Positions 12,560-25,394 are shown, counted from the stretch's first letter. The stretch is DNA of 64,000 nt from Primulina eburnea (GCF_022965805.1 NC_133101.1:6262001-6326000), one strand, 5' to 3'. A program made the numbers and translations. The notes: a model not told the origin generated them from the sequence alone.

Positions 12560-13190
12560 CGGTATTATCTTTTGCATATCATTGGTCATATTTATAGCAA
12601 AGACAATATTATTTGTTACGGTTTGATGTCACTCTTTTACGATCCACTTAATTAACCAAATCAAGCAGCGTAACGTCAGAAGCTTGACGCACGATAACTT
12701 CCGAGAAGGTCACCATTCTCAGTATTACTTTCACGCATGCATGTTTAACCAAACATTTTCTCCCCAAAGAAGTATATAAATATGTTTTTTTGGGAGATTT
12801 GAACTAATGAGCTCGCTTTGATACTAATTGTTAGGATCAAACATTTATCATTATGCTAAAAGATATAGCTAATTGTTAGGATCAAACGACCTTTTTGGGA
12901 GAGTGCACCTACTTGTGTGTTACTGGATTGAGCTGTTGGGCCCATGAATTTATGGATATGCATGTCTATACAGCTTAGCTGTTATTCATTTAACTATCAA
13001 TCTTACCATTTCCATATCCGCGACCATGTCCCCAAAAAAAATATTATTATCCATTAAGATCTGACGTCACTTTTTTACAACTCATCTAGCCAATTAGATC
13101 AAGCGGTACAACGTTAGCAACTTGACGCACGATAACTTCTCAAGAAGTAACACATCCAAGTACTACTCGCACATATGCACACTCAACCCA
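12560..13190 (-). mobile_element. Possible degenerate TRIM/SMART-like element
   Basis: Two related blocks, around 12645-12750 and 13060-13185, share 'cttgacgcacgataacttc' and flanking sequence in direct orientation. Between them, on the minus strand, lies AACAATTAGTATCAAAGCGAG, a mutated initiator-Met primer-binding site following an LTR-like CTAACA end. A purine-rich GGGGAGAAAA also lies between them, next to the lower-coordinate block. The arrangement resembles the TRIM at 1.4 kb, but the repeats are diverged and the borders are unclear. Confidence 0.35.
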
Positions 13191-14379
13191 ATAATGTTAA
13201 ATGTTTATATTATGTTAATTATTTTCGATTTCCTTTATAAAATTTAAATTTGAATCTAATGTCATTTGAAAATATAAATTATATTTAAACATGTGCATTA
13301 ATTATATCATTTCATTTAATTTCGATTATGATTTTGAGTTTCATGTTACTTTCTATATTAAATTCTCATTACTTTATTAAATATTAAATAACTAATAAAT
13401 TTTTTACATTATATTATATTTTACAATTTTTTAATGAACATTATCATCGTGAATTTTTGGTATATTGACTGTTCGTAAATTGATATTAATATATATCTTA
13501 TTTTGAACTTTATTATAAATATTGTTTTTATCATGTTCTCAAAGAAATTTAAAATTTTACATAAAATTTATTCATCTAATAATGACAATGATTTTTACTT
13601 TATGAAAAATATTTTTTTTATAATTTAAAGTTCTGATAGATAAAATAATATATAGTTGTTTAAATATATATTTTTTATTTTTAAAACAGTTTACTCGGCC
13701 AATATATTGAATACAATTGTGAAAAGGTCAATTTAATGTTAGAATATTGTTATACTCATTTGAGTACTATCTTACATGGTATAACTATTTTTTTATAATA
13801 ATAATAAAAAATTTATATATATTCATTAGATAATATCAACAATTTTACGTGATTAATTGGACCCACCTCCAACTCGTTTGAGACCTGTTTAACCATATCT
13901 AAACCCGCTCAGCCAAGACGAGTTTAATACGAAATCGAGTTTAGACCGAATTCATTGCTTTCTTTATTCGACAATAAAGATTTGAAAGGTCGAAACATAC
14001 AAAAAATTTAAAATGCACACACATATATTGATAATATTATATGATTATATTAAATAAATTAATAAAATATTAAAATTCGCGAATAATTTGTTAATTATCA
14101 AATAAAATAACTTTGGGTCGAGTTCGGTTCGAAAAAGGTTCGAACATATTCGATTTTATATCGAGTTCGATAAATTCAAATACGAATTAAATATTGATCC
14201 AGCTGATTCAAAAAATTCGTAAACTGAATTGATTCGTTTATACATTTCAATAACAATATATAATATTTACAATATTTATTATATAATCAAAATATTTAAA
14301 TAGTATTTATCAAGATATTAACTTGTTATAAATCATCTATAAAATATTATTAAGTGTGAAGATATGATAATAATAGAGG
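13191..14379. other. AT-rich intergenic DNA
   Basis: Very AT-rich with no coding signal. The stretch 13870-14235 carries degenerate 'tcgagttcg / ggttcgaa' motifs like those at 8.9 kb and 34.9 kb, probably remnants of one dispersed repeat. Confidence 0.35.
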
Positions 14380-14583
14380 AATGCTACATGGACAACCAAA
14401 TTCATACAACAATTTTTACAACACAAAAAATCCAATACAAAAATTCCATTTATCAAAATCTAACGATAAATTTAATATAAAATTTCTCGAAATAATAACA
14501 AAATCTCACGATATAATAATAAAATATCACGATATTATTGTTGTACATATCATTGTACGATATTTTGGTTGTACTTGAGTGTC
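14380..14583 (+). mobile_element. MITE, TAATGCTA / ACAACCAAA family, copy 1
   Basis: Starts GGAATGCTACATGGACAACC and ends near ATATTTTGGTTGTACTTGAG, so ACAACCAAA and TTTGGTTGT face each other as inverted ends. The interior has repeated 'tctcacgatataat' segments. A clearly related copy lies inverted at about 50083-50268. Confidence 0.65.
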
Positions 14584-14671
14584 AATTTTTTTTTTTTCAA
14601 TTTTACTCATATACGATACTAATATTATATATATTTTTTTTTTTCAGCGGCGTGTGCAGAGTAAGTAAATG

Positions 14672-14680
14672 TATATAAAT
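14672..14680 (+). promoter_or_regulatory. Possible TATA box of the NFXL2-type gene
   Basis: TATATAAAT about 55-60 bases upstream of the ATG at 14733, leaving a short leader. Position and sequence fit a plant core promoter; nothing else supports it. Confidence 0.4.
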
Positions 14681-14732
14681 TTGTATCCGCATTAGCGAAT
14701 CAGATTGGCAATTACACCTCGCTACCTGAAGG

Positions 14733-17700
14733 ATGCCTCCACCATCCGCCACCCCGCCACCTCGTTCTCCGCCGCTTCTTTCCGACTCCGAATCCGACTC
14801 CGACTCCCTTACTAACTCTTCCGCTATCCACCGCCACACGGATCTCTCCTCCTCAATTTTTCAATCCTACATTTCTCATTCCAATTCGGTCAATCACGGC
14901 CGGCTTGATCAAGACCTCGAAAAAATCCAATCTTTCCTCACCTCCTCACGATCAGGCGCCCTCTCCTGCCTCATTTGTCTTGAACGCATCAAACCCCTCG
15001 ATCCCGCTTGGTCCTGCTCCTCCCGCTGCTTCGCCATTTTCCACCTTCTATGCATCCAGTCTTGGGCCCGCCAATCCACCACCCTTGCTGCCTCACGCGC
15101 CGTCTTACGGGCTGCAGTGATCCCTGATGAAAATTCATTTGTCTGGCCATGTCCCAAGTGTCGTATCGAGTACTCGAAATCTCAAACGCCAAAGAACTAC
15201 TACTGCTTCTGTGGGAAAGTTCAGGATCCAGAATCTGATCCATGGATTTTGCCTCACTCTTGTGGGGAAATCTGCCGCCGAGCATTGAAGTACAATTGTG
15301 GGCATTATTGTCTCCTGTTATGTCACCCGGGTCCTTGCCCAACTTGCCCGAAGTTAGTCAGGAATAAATGCTTTTGTGGGAAGGTGGAGGATGCACGGCG
15401 ATGCGGGTTCAAGCATTTCTCCTGCGACGGTGTTTGTGAGAAGTTGTTGGAGTGCGAAGTTCATAGGTGTGTCGACATTTGCCACAATGGGTCGTGCCAT
15501 CCATGTAGAGAGAAGGGGGTTTATAGGTGTCAATGCGGGAAGATGGAGATGGAGAGAGCGTGTTGTGAGAGGGATTTCAGGTGTGAGAGTCCTTGCAATA
15601 AGATGTTGGGCTGCGGGAGGCACGATTGCAAAAGGGGGTGTCACGATGGTGATTGCAAGGATTGCCCACTTCAAGGTAAGAGAACTTGTCCTTGTGGCAA
15701 GAATGTATATGAGGGGACACCATGTGACGTGGCCGTGCCATTGTGTGGAGCAACCTGTGATAAACTTTTGAGTTGCCGCTTCCATAGGTGCCCAGAGAGG
15801 TGCCATCGAGGACCCTGCATTGAGACGTGTAGGACAATGGTGACAAAATCGTGTAGGTGTGGAAGCTTGAAGAAACAGGTATTAGTTGGTTGTTTATGAG
15901 ACGTATTATGTTTTCATCCTTCATCCTTATCATTATAGGCCATGTTTATAATGTCTGTAAGATGGGGTATGTGCACTGAATTAAGAACAGGTTCCCTGCT
16001 TTCAAGAGTTGACTTGTGAGAGGAAGTGCCTGAAAGTGAGGGACTGTGAACGGCATGCTTGTAAGCGTCGATGCTGTGATGGGGATTGTCCACCATGCTC
16101 TGAGGTTGGTTTTGGTATAATGTGTTTGCTTTGTGGGTTCAATAACGGGCAAATGTAAATTTAAAAACGGATGACTTTTTTGGACTGCAGGTTTGTGACA
16201 AGAGGCTCAGATGTAGGAACCACAAGTGCCCAGCTCCATGTCATAGGTATTTGCTGTTGTCATAATTTTGTGCGATATGTGGAGGAAGTCATAGGAGCCA
16301 TCTAAGTTTTTGAAATTTAGTTGGATGCCTGAACTCACAGACAATCGAACGCAAAAGCTAATGAAATGATGAAACAAAGCACTTAAAATGAGTTACTGTG
16401 GCTATGAAGTATGAACTCGTCATTTGCAGTCATGAAGTATATCCAGCAAACTTTGATTGAACTTATTCTGACCTCTATCTTCCTGCGAAGTGTTTTTTTT
16501 CACTGGGTAGTTCCTTTCTCTTGTAAGGACAAAGACTGAAAAGTTTATCACTTCGTTTTGGGTATAAAATTTAATTTTTAAGTAAATGATATCAGAATTC
16601 TTTCAGTGAGATGATTTGGGAATGATGCCATGAATCTTGTGAGAGACTGATGAGATCTGATGCAGATAAGTTTACAAATGATTGTGTATTCCTAGGAAAG
16701 ACTGATTCTTTATGTAGGAGGGGTCGTTATAATGCAACTAGGTTGATTTTCAAGAAAAAAATTTAACTGAAATCTCATGCTCCAGTCCATCATATGGCTC
16801 ACCTTTATTTTGTGAGCTGAAAAGCCCTTTGTTTATCTTTTCAATTTTTACCATCAGTTAGTATATATTTGAGTAGCTGCTATTAGGAACGACTAGTTAT
16901 ATATTAAGGCTTATTCTACATGACAAGTGTCTTGATTTTAGATGCCAACATAAGTTGGATTTTATATTATTTATGAACAAGCATTTAATTGAACTTCCGA
17001 GCATGGACTTCTTTACTCTTCTGAACTCGACATGGATTTAATGATAGAATGAATCTAGAGTCACTTACGAACACTAATTAAATTTAACTCACAATAATGA
17101 AATCCTTTATTTTTCCGAACAGCACATGCATAGAATTATAGAATGGGCCATATAACTAGTATGATGATCGCTTGGCATGTTTTCTTGTAGAGGTTCTTGT
17201 GCTCCTTGCCCGCTGATGGTGAGAATTTCTTGTTCATGTGGGGAAACATACTTCGAGGTAAACACTAACGGGTTTTTGGTGTTAACACATGGATTTTTAT
17301 ATTAGATTTCAATTAAATAGTCAAAGCGTTAAGGATTATTTACTAGTATTTGTTTATATTTTTCTCTACTCAAATAAAATGTGTCCCTGCATTTCTTATA
17401 AGTTTATATAAAAAAGCATGTCATAGTTTAATGTTCTCTAGGCATGTGTCTGGGCTGTGTTGCTAGTATCTCATGCAAAAAATTATAGGTGAGTTGCAAT
17501 TCATAGTTGTCAAAGGCTCTCGAGGCGAGAGGTGCAACCAGGCGTGGACGTTGCGTCCCCAGGCGTGGACGTTGCGGCCCCAGGCGCAACGATTCACAAA
17601 GGTGAGCCCAGGTGTGCGCCTAGGCTCGCCTTGAAAGGGAGGCGCGCCTGAGATTGCTTTTTTAAAAAAAATTCACTCACAGAGTAGTTGCATTTCCGTT

Positions 17701-20700
17701 TTTTTTAAATTAGTAACTTAAATTGCAAAAGGCTTAGGCGCGCCTGAGATTGCTTTTTTTTCTTTATAAAAAATTCACTAACAGAGAAGTTGCATTTCCG
17801 TTTTTTTTAAATTAGTAACTTAAATTGCAAAAGGCCCAACCCAATCCCAAACCCAAACCCTAGCAGCCCAAGTTCACAAATTGAAAATGCAATTTCTCCA
17901 AAAGTTCTAGGGACTTTGATGATTCGATAGAAGAAGATGAACTTGATTTGGATGATTGAAGAATTTTAATCGTGTTACTTATTATTATGAACTTATTAAT
18001 TATTTGTTATTTTGTGTGACATTGTGACTTAATTATTTCATATTTTAATATATTAATCTAAGATAAATATATTTAAAAAAAATAAAAAATGTGCGCCTTG
18101 CTTCGGTAAGGCGCGCGCCTCGCCTTGCGCCTCAGGCTCCATAGCCCTTGTGCGCTTCGGTGCGCCTTGCGCCCTTCACAACTATGAGCTGTATAAAATT
18201 ATCATTATGTCTGTCTTTGAAATAATTTGTAGAGTTGAGATGCCACCATTCCTTTTTTAATTATCTTTCATCTTAATTAGGTACCTTGTGGTACAGAGGC
18301 AGAGCAAAAGCCTCCAAAGTGTCCAAAACGATGCCGTATAGCTCCTCTATGTGGGCATGGGCCAAAATGCAAGGCATGACTGGCTTCTCTGGTAATGCTA
18401 TTTAAGTCATAAATGACAGGGTATTAATATTTTTTTCCTTTACAGCCGCATCGGTGCCATTATGGACCTTGCCCCACTTGTCAGCTAATTTGTGATGAGG
18501 AATACCTATGTGGTCACAAATGCAAACTAAGGTTTGCCTTAAATATGGTATTATATCTAATATTTCCTCCAGAGACATTGTTAATGAATTGATTCTTTAC
18601 ATGCTATATACAGGTGCCATGGACCTAAACCCGCTCCTCTTCCGGAATTCACTTTAAAACCCAAAAAGAAGAAGTTTAACCATCAGGGTGAGGTGATTCC
18701 TGGCTCTCCTTGTCCTCCTTGCTCAGAACTTGTGCTAAGGCTATGTGTTGGCCTTCACATAGGAGCCGAGAAGATGGTTGGTCTTGAAATACTGGCAACA
18801 GTTATTTTATTAATGTTTTGCATGCATATATTTTTTACTTTCCTATTTGTTACTTCTCTAAATGGGTATTTGGCGGATGTAAAATTTGTTTTACAAGCCT
18901 TGACTGCTATTGGATTTTTAATTTATGTCGTATAAAAGTGGGTTCTATATCCTATTTTATTCTTCTCAGATGGTGTGCTCAAAGTCAGCAGAGTTTTCTT
19001 GTGGTAACTTGTGCGGAAATCCTCTTTCCTGTGGCAACCATTATTGCACTTATGAATGTCATTCCCTGAAAAGTAGTTCTTCAAAATCAGATTCACTAAG
19101 AAAAGACAATTCTTGTGAAGAGTGCAGCCTTCCCTGTCATAAGGTGAGGATCTTCTGTTTTTACCCTCTCATCATCGAATTCTGTACCACAAATGTATTT
19201 TTTTGTCGTTTTTCTTAAGCAGGAAATATATGAATCACATTTATTTTTCTTCAAGTGTGCCTGGCTAAGATTGTCATTTTTTTAACATAGTGTTATATCT
19301 TCTTTCACTCAGGAGAGAGATCCCTCGTGCCCTCATCCTTGCCCTCAGCCATGTCCATCCGGGAGAATGCCCCTCTTGCAAGACACTTATTAAACGTTCT
19401 TGCCATTGTGGGTCTATGGTACATGTTTTTGAATGCATAAATTTTAATCAAATGTCTGAGAAAGAGCAAATGGATGCCCGTTCCTGTAAAGGGCCTTGCC
19501 ATAGGTAATTTCTATATTTTGCATGATACTTGCTTTCCTTGAAGTTGATATGCTTCTATTTGAAAGAGACAGACTATGTCAGGGACACGATTCATTGAAG
19601 GAAACAAGCCAGTCATGTGAATACCTCTATCGCCTAAGATTGTGTTCTTTAACCTTTTTTTTGGTTGTTTGTGCCTGAGATTTAACCGCACCATGCAAGC
19701 AAGCTGATACATGTAGGCTGTACTGACATGTAATTTACAAATACATGAAAAAAGTTGTTCAGTCTAAAACTTGGAAAGAATCCAGCTATATTGTTTTGGC
19801 CCAAATGAAAATGATAGATTTGCAGTGTGGATTTGAAATTAACTTGCTCCATATCCGTCTATCCAGTTATAGCCGTATAATATTTACCTTTTGACTTTTA
19901 ATGATGGAAATCATCTGTCTTCGGGCCTGGGGGAAGGAAACTAAACAAAATGTAACCAAAATAGTGACGTGGGTTTTTATCTATTTCTATGCTATTAGAT
20001 TGATAATTTAGGATCCGAACAATTTTTTGGTAATTTGGCTAATTAAAAACTTTTATCATGATATCAAATAGTTCAAAAGACAATGAAGATATTTCCTTTG
20101 ATACAATCAATTGAATAAATTTTGGATGCATTTTACTAAGCTGGTGGTGTTTGTTTGTTTTAGCCCTGCAAAGTGAAACTGGTGCTTAGTATCCATAATT
20201 GTTTTTTTCTCCTGAGTATCTTCTAGTCCCTGAAATATTTTAATTTCTTATCTCTTTTCTAAAAGGCATAAAGATGATACATTGGTGTGTAATGTGTATA
20301 AAGACCGAACATTTGATTACAACGTTAAATTTGCAGAAAAGTTGCAGAATTGTTACCATTTATGTCCGGAGATGTGTCATCCTGGGCCCTGTCCATCACC
20401 AGACACGTGTTCTAAGAAGGTCACTCTTTTTTAACTTATCTTTTCAGCATCTTAGAACCATTTATCATAAACAAGACAACAAACAATAAGTTTTCTTACA
20501 AAATTGATTGGCTAAAAACAAAGCATCCAAATTGCATGAACAAAATGTTAGTTTATGTTTTAAAACAATGTCTGCACCTTGTCAAAACTAATGATTTTTT
20601 TGGTTTCGTTTCGATATTTTTGGGTATTACTTTCGTGAAAGTATGTTGATGGAGATTATAATGGAGAGTATGATGGATCTTTTATTTTATTTTCTAAGGG

Positions 20701-21949
20701 AGAAGTCGTTTAATGTTGATTTTGATATATCAAAGTGTGTTGGATTTAAGGGTATCACATCATGTATATTTACGTGTGTAATGTGATAGGGGTATTTTTA
20801 AAATTTTAGAATATAGTGTATTGATTTAAGAGACATGTGTCCCTTTGGAAAACATATATGAAAAATTATAATTTATAATTTTATTTAGATAAAAATAATT
20901 TTTATAAAGCATTGAACACTAAATTAGCGAAAAATTAATATCTCTAAATACTAAAGAACGAATGTGGCATAAATGAATTAATGTTAAAAGAGAGAAGTAT
21001 TAGTAAAACAGGAATGGTAAAATAATGTGTATACTTGTTTTTTTTTTTGAGGGTGAGGGGGAGGGGGGGGTGGAGGTTTTGATGTGCTTACTAGCACCTT
21101 CAAAACTGGAACAAGAAAGAAGACGAGTTGAGCTGTTGTCAGTGTCATTAGTAAATTATTTGAGTTTGTTGTGCTAGGTAACCGTACGTTGCGGATGCCA
21201 AACTATAAAAAAGGAGTGGCTGTGTCAAAATGTACAAGAAGCATACCATAAAGCGGGTTGTGATCCTAAAGATGTATCAAAGAACCAATATGGACTCGGT
21301 CTTCTTCCTTGTGGCGATGATTGCAAAAGCAAATTGAAGGTCACTGATACTGAGCTACATTTTCGTAATGCAAAGCCCACGGAGGTAAAGCCATCCATTC
21401 TATAAGTTATTACAATATGTCATTTTCAAGATATGGATTTGTAGAAGCTAAAAAATGAATAACATATGATTCTTTTAGCTCGTTGGAGAGGGTGAGTGGC
21501 TTGGAGTGACCCTACAGATTAGTCGAGGGATGCAACATGATATATTTAATATTTTGTGGACTAGGCTTACAATTTTAGGGAGGGAAATACTAATACTTAT
21601 TTGTCTACACTTTTGGAAGGTGAAGGAGCTGGATACGACCAATAATGTTGCAAAACGTAGAAAGAGAAAACAAAGGGTAATTGAAGATGAGAAAATATCA
21701 AGATTTCAGGTTGGTCTAACTTCTCTACCTAACCTGTGGCACTGTTACCTGTTAAGATTCTCCTAAACATACGAATAACTGATTCTTTTGCAGAGAATTG
21801 TCGCTGAATTTCAACGGTTTCTTCTGTATCTTATTGTTGCTCTAGTTATAGTTGCTTTGGCATATTTTAGCTATAGAGGTCTAATGCAGCTCTCAGATTG
21901 GATGAATGATATTGAAACTCGACAGAGAAGAAGGTACTCGCGAATATAG
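14733..21949 (+). CDS. NFXL2: NF-X1-type zinc finger protein NFXL2-like, frameshifted
   Basis: Plant NF-X1-like protein, in Arabidopsis a regulator linked to stress and circadian output; ligase activity is proposed from its RING/PHD-like finger. Thirteen exons: 14733-15878, 15991-16104, 16191-16246, 17191-17257, 18281-18373, 18446-18531, 18614-18776, 18970-19143, 19313-19504, 20337-20419, 21178-21384, 21620-21709, 21794-21949. The product would be about 874 residues, near the Arabidopsis length. Visible: Asp/Glu/Ser-rich N-terminus, RING-like CLICLERI...WPCPKCR at about residues 81-145, then many NFX repeats (e.g. [17 protein letters not shown]). A C-terminal hydrophobic helix ([16 protein letters not shown]) precedes LSDWMNDIE, suggesting membrane anchoring. 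Intron 5 is GC-AG. Two extra bases break the frame, near 19355 (CC) and at the start of exon 10 (AAAA, 20337). As written the protein stops about 13 codons after the first. Either a consensus error or a real pseudogene. Confidence 0.88.
17501..18187. mobile_element. GC-rich TIR element inside NFXL2 intron 4
   Basis: Ends are inverted: TCATAGTTGTCAAAGGC at the left and the complement of TCATAGTTGTGAAGGGC at the right. Outer parts are rich in 'ggcgcgcct' motifs, unlike the AT-rich surroundings. Inside, a block of about 93 bp (17641-17733) is repeated at 17737-17834. No coding capacity. I could not define a target duplication. It sits in intron 4 in the sense of a passenger insertion. Confidence 0.6.
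18374..18445 (+). other. GC-AG intron in NFXL2-type gene
   Basis: Exon 5 must end at AAG (18373) because the next codons read into a TGA, while exon 6 (CCGCATCGGTGCCAT) continues the conserved zinc-finger reading. The donor is therefore AAG|GCATGA and the acceptor TTTACAG, an intron of only 72 bases. Confidence 0.7.
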
Positions 21950-22938
21950 TCAGCACATTCAAGCTTCCCTTATCGAGATGGATGAAGGTGACTTTTCTGT
22001 CTAAATCCTTTATCTGCTAATGGCATCTATGTCTCATGATTGATGACGTGCTAAATTGGACAAGATATCTGAAAGTGTAATTCTTTCTGGTGGCGCAATT
22101 CTTTCATTATTCTTTTACCTTAATTTGAAAGTAAACTAAAGATAGGAACTTGGTGGCATATATATTTTTTGTAACTAGTTTAACCTATCCTCTTCCCTTA
22201 GACAAGAGAGATGATTTATTGTCTGACATTTTCCTATCATATGATCATAACATTGCTTTGCCTGTTCTAAATGAGCATCGATGAAATTTTGATTTCAGTT
22301 GCCCATTGGATAATTTGAAAAAACATGCTATTAGAACAAGCATCGTAAAGACATCCACCAACTACTATCGTGCATGATTGGAAGAAAAATCTTTGTTCGT
22401 TTACATAAAACGTCGAGAAAACGAGTGGGGAAGTTTTTAAATTTGTCGGCTGTTATCTTGGCTTGCTTGCTTGTCACAAAGACGTTTCTGAAACATTTTC
22501 TGTATGATGTAGGGATCCACACGATCAAATGGTAATAAAGAGAGCGAGAGTTGCGCTATCGAGTGACTCCACTGTATAAAAACACGTAGACAGGTCACGA
22601 GGGAAATTTTTTGTTGATGATTTAAACATTTCTATTAAATGCTATCAAAATGTAAATTAGTTTATTCAAACTGAATAGTTTTATTTTGAATAGTTACAAA
22701 CATGTGTCAAGAATTGTACAAGACGACGTAGAACAATCAACGTTAGTTGAAAAGTGATTAGTCCTTCTGTTTGATATCAATAGAAGAAAACATGATGTTT
22801 TGTTTAGCATTTTGTTTATTGCACCCGACAGCATGTGTTGATCACTCATTTAGCTGAAAAAACATTAGGAAAAACAAGAAAAAGGGTAAAGAAAAAGAAT
22901 CAAATGCTTGTAATTATATAATAATAATAATAACAATT
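21950..22938. other. Gap between convergent NFXL2 and CCR4-type genes
   Basis: Probable overlapping 3' regions of two convergent genes. No exon, RNA gene or repeat was recognised. An (ATA)n-like microsatellite lies at about 22917-22936. Confidence 0.4.
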
Positions 22939-25292
22939 TCATTCCGAAGCAATGGAGATAGGATCGCTGGAAATACTGCCACGACTATCTTCACACAGTG
23001 CTAATGCTCTCTCCAAATTAGCAACAATATCACTCATGCTAGGTCTATCTTTCCCTTCCAAATGAACACAATGCATTGCAGTGTATGCCACCAATTCCAC
23101 TGCCTCGGATTCTTTCGTTTCCGGTGGACCGACACGAGAGTCCAAAATCTTGGTTACTTCTCCGGCCATTATGGCTGGTACAGCAAAATCTACCACGCTT
23201 ATCGGGTCAACCCCGTTAGCCCCAGTCTTGAAAATCGCCCTCTTACCTGTCAAAAGCTCTAGTAGCACCACTCCGAAGCCGTAAACGTCACTCTTTGCTG
23301 TCAGGACGTTTAGGCCATAGTATTCCGGATCTATGTATCCAACTGTACCGGCAGCCTTTGTGGGTGTAAAATCACGATCATTGTCCGGCCTCATCAAGGA
23401 CAATCCGAAATCAGACACTCTTGCAGTCCAGTTTGAATCAAGTAATATGTTAGAAGACTTGATGTCTCGATGAATTATGGGCGGAACCGCATAGTTGTGT
23501 AGATACTCGATGCCACGCGCTGCGTCTAATGAAATCTTAATCCTCATTTTCCAAGAATTCACTAAACTACTGCTCTTTTGAACGTTGTTAGTGTCGTGTA
23601 AATGATCATAAAGAGCTCCATTCTTCATATAATCATAGACTAAGAGCCTCTCTTCCTTCTCTTCACAAAAACCAATCAATCTAACCAAATGCTTGTGATG
23701 TAGTCGAGATAAGAATGCCAGTTCCGAATCAAACGCGCTTTCTTTTTCTTGAAATTTCCTCGTTTTTGGACCCGTCTCACTCCTCTTGATAGCAACTTCA
23801 CGACCATCAACCAGTTTCCCTCTGTAAACAACCCCGAAACTCCCCGCACCTATCTTGTTCTCCACAGAAAACTTATTTGTAGCCGCCTGTAGGTCCAAGA
23901 AAGAAAATTCCTCGGCCCTGTCAGCATGCTTCGACGAAGTACCACTCCGCTGACGTCTCATCAAAATCGACCCTTGTCGTTTAAGAGTGGATGATCGGGA
24001 CGGTGGACTACAGCTATTTGATTGTTGTGCTACATTAGAACCTGTAATGGTAGGCTGCACAGAGTTATGAATCTTCTTTTTCCCAAGACAGACACCAGTC
24101 CACAAAAAATAAACCACGCCACAAATCCCTGCAAATCCTCCAACTGATCCAACGATGGCGAAAACAAATAGACCCCTTTTAAGCCCTCTGGAAGAGGAGC
24201 GAGGGGAAGGACTAATAGCAGGTGGTGCAATGGGTAACTCACAAGGCCTACAAATATGACCATTTCCAGAACAAAGAGTTTGAGATTCAGGATACAAGTT
24301 ACACTTACAAGCAGTGTTAACACAAGGTCCAGGAAGAGTTTTCTGCAATGGCAGCACAGTTTGTGAAAAATAAGCCTGATTAGGCCAACCGGGACCCCAG
24401 CAAATCACTGAGAAATTGCTTGTAATCAATCCACAGGTGAAGTTTAGGCCTGCAACTATGGATTCAAAAGATATCCCATCAGTAATATTACTTGAAAATT
24501 GACCATTTCCACCCCAACAAACAACCGTCCGATTCAATCTTCTGATTGCACAGCTGTGATTCCATCCAAGAGCCAGGGCCCTGTATTGGTAAGCTGAATT
24601 TTCAGGCACATTCAATTGTCCATTACCGTTGCTTCCCTCGACAAACGATGAATCCCAGATCATCAATTCCACAAGCATGTCTTCCACCAACATGAATATT
24701 CGTCATTGAAAAGTTTTCGAACTTTGATTGTATCAAAGAAGAGAAGGCATCATCTCCCCAGCACATAACCCGATTGTTACTCCCCAATACTCCGCATGTA
24801 CATCCAAGCCCAGATGAAATCACGCCGAACTGGGAATTCTCATTTGGGATACTGAGTCGAAGGAACATAATTTCCTCGCCAGCAAATGGCATTGTTAACC
24901 GCAGTAACGTTTCTCAGAGCACAAATTTGTGCGTCACCAATTGTAAGAGAAGTTAACGGAGCTGCGCGGTCGTTGTAAATCCGCTTGGGCGTGAAGGTGA
25001 TGTTCCAGCAGAGGAGACTGAACCCACTGGACCGGACGCCGCAGAGCACGTCTCGGCCGCCGGAGACAGCGTCGAAGGAGGTAGTGGGGAGTATGGGCGG
25101 CAGCATTTGACCGTTTCTCCAGCATTGAATTTGCTGAACTGGCTGATCCGCCACAATGCTGCATATTGTGGTGGAGGAACCGTATACTACGGCGAGGGTG
25201 GATGCTCCGCCGCCAAGTGCATGAGCAGGTGGCGACAGGGTGGCCAGAAGTAACATCGTGGTGGCGATCGCGACTGGAAATTGTATCGTCAT
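22939..25292 (-). CDS. CCR4: CRINKLY4-related receptor-like kinase (CCR4-type), frameshifted
   Basis: Membrane receptor kinase of the CRINKLY4 family, intronless as in other CCR genes; about 783 residues if both breaks are ignored, against about 750 for Arabidopsis CCR4. N-terminal signal peptide (IATTMLLLATLSPPAHA), then an extracellular seven-bladed-type repeat region with recurrent CW/CWG motifs (AICWRGNY, VMCWGDD, VVCWGGNG), a cysteine-rich stretch (CVNTACKCNLYPESQTLC), a transmembrane helix (FVFAIVGSVGGFAGICGVVY) and a kinase domain. Kinase residues look complete: IGAGSFGVVY, VAIKRSE, HRDIKSSNILLD, DFGLSL. Frame breaks, each one extra base, lie at about 24843-24852 and 24630-24640 (GGG), both in the extracellular part. 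Three overlapping open frames result: 25292-24840, then to 24623, then to 22939. Nearby NFXL2 has the same kind of lesion, so sequence error is plausible. CCR3 is an alternative subfamily. Confidence 0.85.
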
Positions 25293-25385
25293 GTGAGGCG
25301 AGTTACGTTTCGATGCATTTGTATAGAGAGAGAAGGCAAAATGTTGTAGAGAGAGAAAGCAAAGGGTTTAGATATGGACACGTCG

Positions 25386-25394
25386 TTTATAAAC
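25386..25394 (-). promoter_or_regulatory. Possible TATA box of the CCR4-type gene
   Basis: TTTATAAAC on the minus strand about 95 bases upstream of the ATG at 25292. A partial MITE-like repeat starts about 25 bases further upstream. Confidence 0.35.

Noticed and set aside
15354..15933. Minus-strand ORFs of 150 and 118 codons over NFXL2 exon 1
   Set aside because: Antisense shadows of the cysteine-rich sense frame.
18693..18935. 80-codon ORF and overlapping frames in NFXL2 exon 7 and intron 7
   Set aside because: Read-through of an exon into an intron; the hydrophobic tail is intronic.
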